Positions 45,772 to 47,766 of a stretch of 47,766 nucleotides of DNA are shown here, in pieces. Each line of letters begins with the position of its first letter. Positions within the stretch are counted from its first letter, which is position 1. The stretch is from NCBI GenBank assembly GCA_015488295.1, contig WFOC01000101.1, forward strand, positions 1 through 47,766, in the 5' to 3' direction. The translations under genes and the position numbers were made by a program. A model generated the notes under the pieces. That model searched no databases, was not told where the DNA came from, and saw only the letters and a list, made by a program, of their open reading frames with translations. Source of the stretch: Gammaproteobacteria bacterium (GTDB lineage Bacteria; Pseudomonadota; Gammaproteobacteria; SZUA-229).

Positions 45772-47110
45772 GACTGATGATACTTCCATTGTGCAGGCGA
45801 GTTTCGATTGTATCATTTGCCTTTACCTGTGTAATGGATACGATAGGTGCGCCTTTATCGTTCAGGGTTATTGAATAACCGCGCTCCAGTGTCTGCAAGG
45901 GGCTGATGGTGTTCAGCGTTTTTGCCGCATTTGCTAACAGTGATTTTTTCCGGGCGAATAAGTTCAATGTCGCCTGTTGTAATCGTGAAGTTAAATAACG
46001 GGTGGTCTGCCGGTTTTGTTTTAATAACACGTCTGGATTTTGCGCGCCCAGTTTGGCACTGATTATGCTGAGTTGGCTTTGACGTGCATCAAGCATTGAA
46101 CGGCCGGCGCGCAGTAAACGCTGGTGCAGTTCACCGCTGCGCTGTTGTGAGCGGCTTAGTTGTGTTTGCGGATGCTGTTGTTGCAGGCGACGCTGCAGCC
46201 ACTGAATTTTTTCCTGGTAACGTTCGACCTTGTCGTTGGCCAGTTGCGTCAGTCGCTGCTGGTACCAGTCGAAAGATTGCAGCCATGTTGACTGGTCGGG
46301 GGTGACGGTTTCGGCAGCAGCGGTGGGGGTGGCGGCGCGCACATCGGCAACAAAATCGGCGATGGTGACATCCACCTCATGGCCGACACCGCTGACAATG
46401 GGCAGCTGGCAATCAAAAATCGCCCGCGCCACGCGCTCGTCGTTAAACGACCACAGGTCTTCCAGTGAACCGCCGCCGCGCACCAGCAGAATAACATCGC
46501 AATTTAATGTGTCTTCAGATGCGGCCTGGTCGATTAACTGAATAGCGTTGCAGATGGCGGGCGCGGCTTCGATGCCCTGCACCGGCACCGGAAATAACTT
46601 CACCGGAATGGAAGGAAAACGTCGTTCGATGACACTTAATACATCGTGAACAGCAGCACCGGTTTTTGAGGTGATGATGGCGATGCATTCCGGCAGTTCA
46701 GGGATTTCCTGTTTGCGGGCTTCGTCGAACAGGCCTTCGTCGGCGAGTTTGATTTTTAGTTCTTCAAACTGGCGACGTAAAGCACCATCACCGGCTTCTT
46801 CCATGCGGTCAATAATCAGCTGATAATTGCCGCGCGGCTGGTACAGGCTGACTTTGGCGCGCGCCAGTACCTGGTTGCCATTTTCCGGCTGAAATTTGAG
46901 TGTGCGGTTGCGGCCCTTGAACATGGCGCAGCTGACCTGCGCCGAGTGATCTTTCAGGCTGAAATAGATATGCCCGGAGGCGGGTTGTGCCAGGTTGGAG
47001 ATTTCACCCTCCACCCAGATCCAGGCGAATTCCTGTTCCAGCAGATCAGCCACGGTGCGGTTCAGGCTGCTGACACTATAAATATTATGGTTGGCTGGGC
47101 TGGTTAACAT
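45737..47110 (-). CDS. xseA: Exodeoxyribonuclease VII large subunit
   Basis: XseA with the small subunit XseB cuts single-stranded DNA from both ends in repair. The 457 residues have the N-terminal OB-fold (YSVSSLNRTVADLLEQEFAWIWVEGEISNLAQPASGHIYFSLKD) and the catalytic domain with IAIITSKTGAAVHDVLSVIERRFP and VRGGGSLEDLWSFNDERVARAI. VSGVGHEVDVTIADFVADVRAATPTAAAE and a long coiled-coil region come next. The frame extends upstream to 47254 through the terminator of the neighbouring gene, but ATG 47110 gives MLTSPANHNIYSVSSLN, which fits homologues. No clear Shine-Dalgarno precedes it. xseB is not adjacent. Confidence 0.95.
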   Translation of the reverse strand: MLTSPANHNIYSVSSLNRTVADLLEQEFAWIWVEGEISNLAQPASGHIYFSLKDHSAQVSCAMFKGRNRTLKFQPENGNQVLARAKVSLYQPRGNYQLIIDRMEEAGDGALRRQFEELKIKLADEGLFDEARKQEIPELPECIAIITSKTGAAVHDVLSVIERRFPSIPVKLFPVPVQGIEAAPAICNAIQLIDQAASEDTLNCDVILLVRGGGSLEDLWSFNDERVARAIFDCQLPIVSGVGHEVDVTIADFVADVRAATPTAAAETVTPDQSTWLQSFDWYQQRLTQLANDKVERYQEKIQWLQRRLQQQHPQTQLSRSQQRSGELHQRLLRAGRSMLDARQSQLSIISAKLGAQNPDVLLKQNRQTTRYLTSRLQQATLNLFARKKSLLANAAKTLNTISPLQTLERGYSITLNDKGAPIVSITQVKANDTIETRLHNGSIISHVETCIENKPE

Positions 47111-47140
47111 GTGTTGATTTAAACATAAAACGCCGACCAT

Positions 47141-47179
47141 AAAAAACGGCCTGCATTCCTTGTCAGGAAGTGCAGGCCG
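47141..47179 (-). terminator. Intrinsic terminator of the SoxK-like gene
   Basis: On the minus strand the stem CGGCCTGCA-TTCC/GGAA-TGCAGGCCG (one bulged base) with a TGACAA loop is followed by six T. It lies about 20 bases after the stop and 30 bases before the xseA start, so xseA probably needs its own promoter. Confidence 0.9.
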
Positions 47180-47198
47180 CGACTTGTTCTGTGGTGCT

Positions 47199-47495
47199 TT
47201 ACTGTGGTCCGTTGACGCTGGAATACAGTTTGGCCTGAGTGACAGCAAGGTCACCTTGCATCTTGGCTTGTTTCACCAGTTTCATGGCCTTATCGACTTT
47301 TCCTTCCTTGTACAACTTATCGGCCTTTTTCAGAAATTTACGACTGTCACGCCATTCATAATTGAGGGCTTTAGCGTTGTCGATAGAAAGTTTGGCTTCT
47401 TTTACAGCTTCTTCATAAGTTCCAGCCTGTGCCAGAACAGGGGCCAGCAGGCAGGCGCTGAGCACAGAGATGATACTGAGGTTTTTTATTTTCAT
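47199..47495 (-). CDS. Small periplasmic helical protein, SoxXA-binding (SoxK)-like
   Basis: The 98 residues begin with a signal peptide (MKIKNLSIISVLSACLLAPVLAQA, cleavage about residue 24). The mature part is a charged two-helix hairpin: EEAVKEAKLSIDNAKALNYEWRDSRKFLKKADKLYKEGKVDKAMKLVKQAKMQGDLAVTQ. The pattern EWRD...LKKAD.LYKEGK...A..L...A..QG...  recalls the SoxXA-binding proteins of sulfur oxidisers, from memory of that family. No sox gene is in the window, so a role in thiosulfate oxidation is only an inference. GAGGA lies six bases before ATG 47495, and a strong terminator follows. Confidence 0.65.
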   Translation of the reverse strand: MKIKNLSIISVLSACLLAPVLAQAGTYEEAVKEAKLSIDNAKALNYEWRDSRKFLKKADKLYKEGKVDKAMKLVKQAKMQGDLAVTQAKLYSSVNGPQ

Positions 47496-47766
47496 GAATT
47501 ATCCTCGATGGTTTTTTTTAGGAACGGTCAGTTATACCTCAAAAAGTTAATTTTGTATAACATTTTTAAATATTTTATGAAAAATGCTTCGAATAATGAT
47601 GGTTTGCTGCTGCCTGGTTGACGGCAGCTGAGTAAATATTTGTCTATAGCGCCGGTGCAAAGACGTGTTGAGGGCGTGTGATATGCTGGCTCAGCTTTTT
47701 TTCCCCTGTTTCTTCAGGCTGGAAAAAGAAAGGAGGGTGGCGGATTAAAAGCCTAGTTCGCCTTCC

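Noticed and set aside
47111-47254. N-terminal extension of xseA
   Set aside because: The frame crosses the terminator of the upstream gene, and the extra residues do not match XseA.
47496-47744. Possible small genes right of the SoxK-like gene
   Set aside because: I see no start signal, family match or RNA fold. The region is probably the SoxK-like promoter and a spacer, but no -35/-10 pair with good spacing was found.
47745-47766. End of a minus-strand gene reading EGELGF then stop
   Set aside because: Only seven codons are in the window, so coding cannot be supported. An AGGAGG near 47731 on the plus strand is likewise too close to the end to interpret.

Overview
The window is a conserved housekeeping stretch of a gammaproteobacterial chromosome, followed by a looser accessory region. 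Two things point to Gammaproteobacteria: the gene order ftsH-folP-glmM-tpiA-secG-tRNA-Leu(GAG)-nuoA..N-tRNA-fMet-rimP-nusA-infB-rbfA-truB-rpsO-pnp, and the protein sequences themselves. A small periplasmic helical protein near the right end resembles SoxXA-binding (SoxK-like) proteins, and heptanucleotide repeats occur between genes. Both would fit a sulfur oxidiser, but that is an inference and not proven here. No transposase, integrase, phage gene, CRISPR array or rRNA is visible.

Layout. 1-4980: end of ftsH, then folP, glmM, tpiA and secG. 5017-20659: a tRNA-Leu, a complete 14-subunit complex I operon (nuoA to nuoN) with a good sigma70-type promoter, then an initiator tRNA. In E. coli the leuU and metY tRNAs sit next to each other; here the whole nuo operon lies between them. 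20583-29954: the metY-rimP-nusA-infB-rbfA-truB and rpsO-pnp transcription/translation/RNA-decay cluster, closed by a strong terminator. 30108-35005: a SPOR-type lipoprotein, a TRAP transporter with a TatT lipoprotein (tatT-dctP-dctQ-dctM) and a small secreted orphan. 35108-47495, all on the minus strand: a HAD-IIA phosphatase, a DUF167 protein, an HPP-family membrane protein, acetyl-CoA synthetase, GluQ-RS, DksA, an RND efflux pump with its adaptor, XseA and the SoxK-like protein.

How the genes work together. Complex I supplies proton-motive force. The nusA-infB-rbfA-truB-rpsO-pnp block couples transcription, ribosome maturation and RNA turnover. DksA and GluQ-RS are neighbours, as in other Gammaproteobacteria. 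XseA, the adaptor and the RND pump overlap or nearly abut and probably form one transcript.

The least ordinary part is between the genes. At least ten intergenic spaces carry long imperfect inverted repeats belonging to several unrelated sequence families: heptamers CTGCCAA/AACTGAT and TTTTTCA, CACAGATGAAC, CACAGAGG, GTCATCCTGA and GGGGTCGGAGTCAATT. Several are nested one inside the loop of another, up to three deep at 36329-36503. Some touch start codons, Shine-Dalgarno sites or stop codons of essential genes (folP, rbfA, nuoM, dctP). A 108-nt three-stem hairpin overlaps the translation start region of rbfA. These hairpin-in-hairpin spacers are the best candidates for something undescribed.
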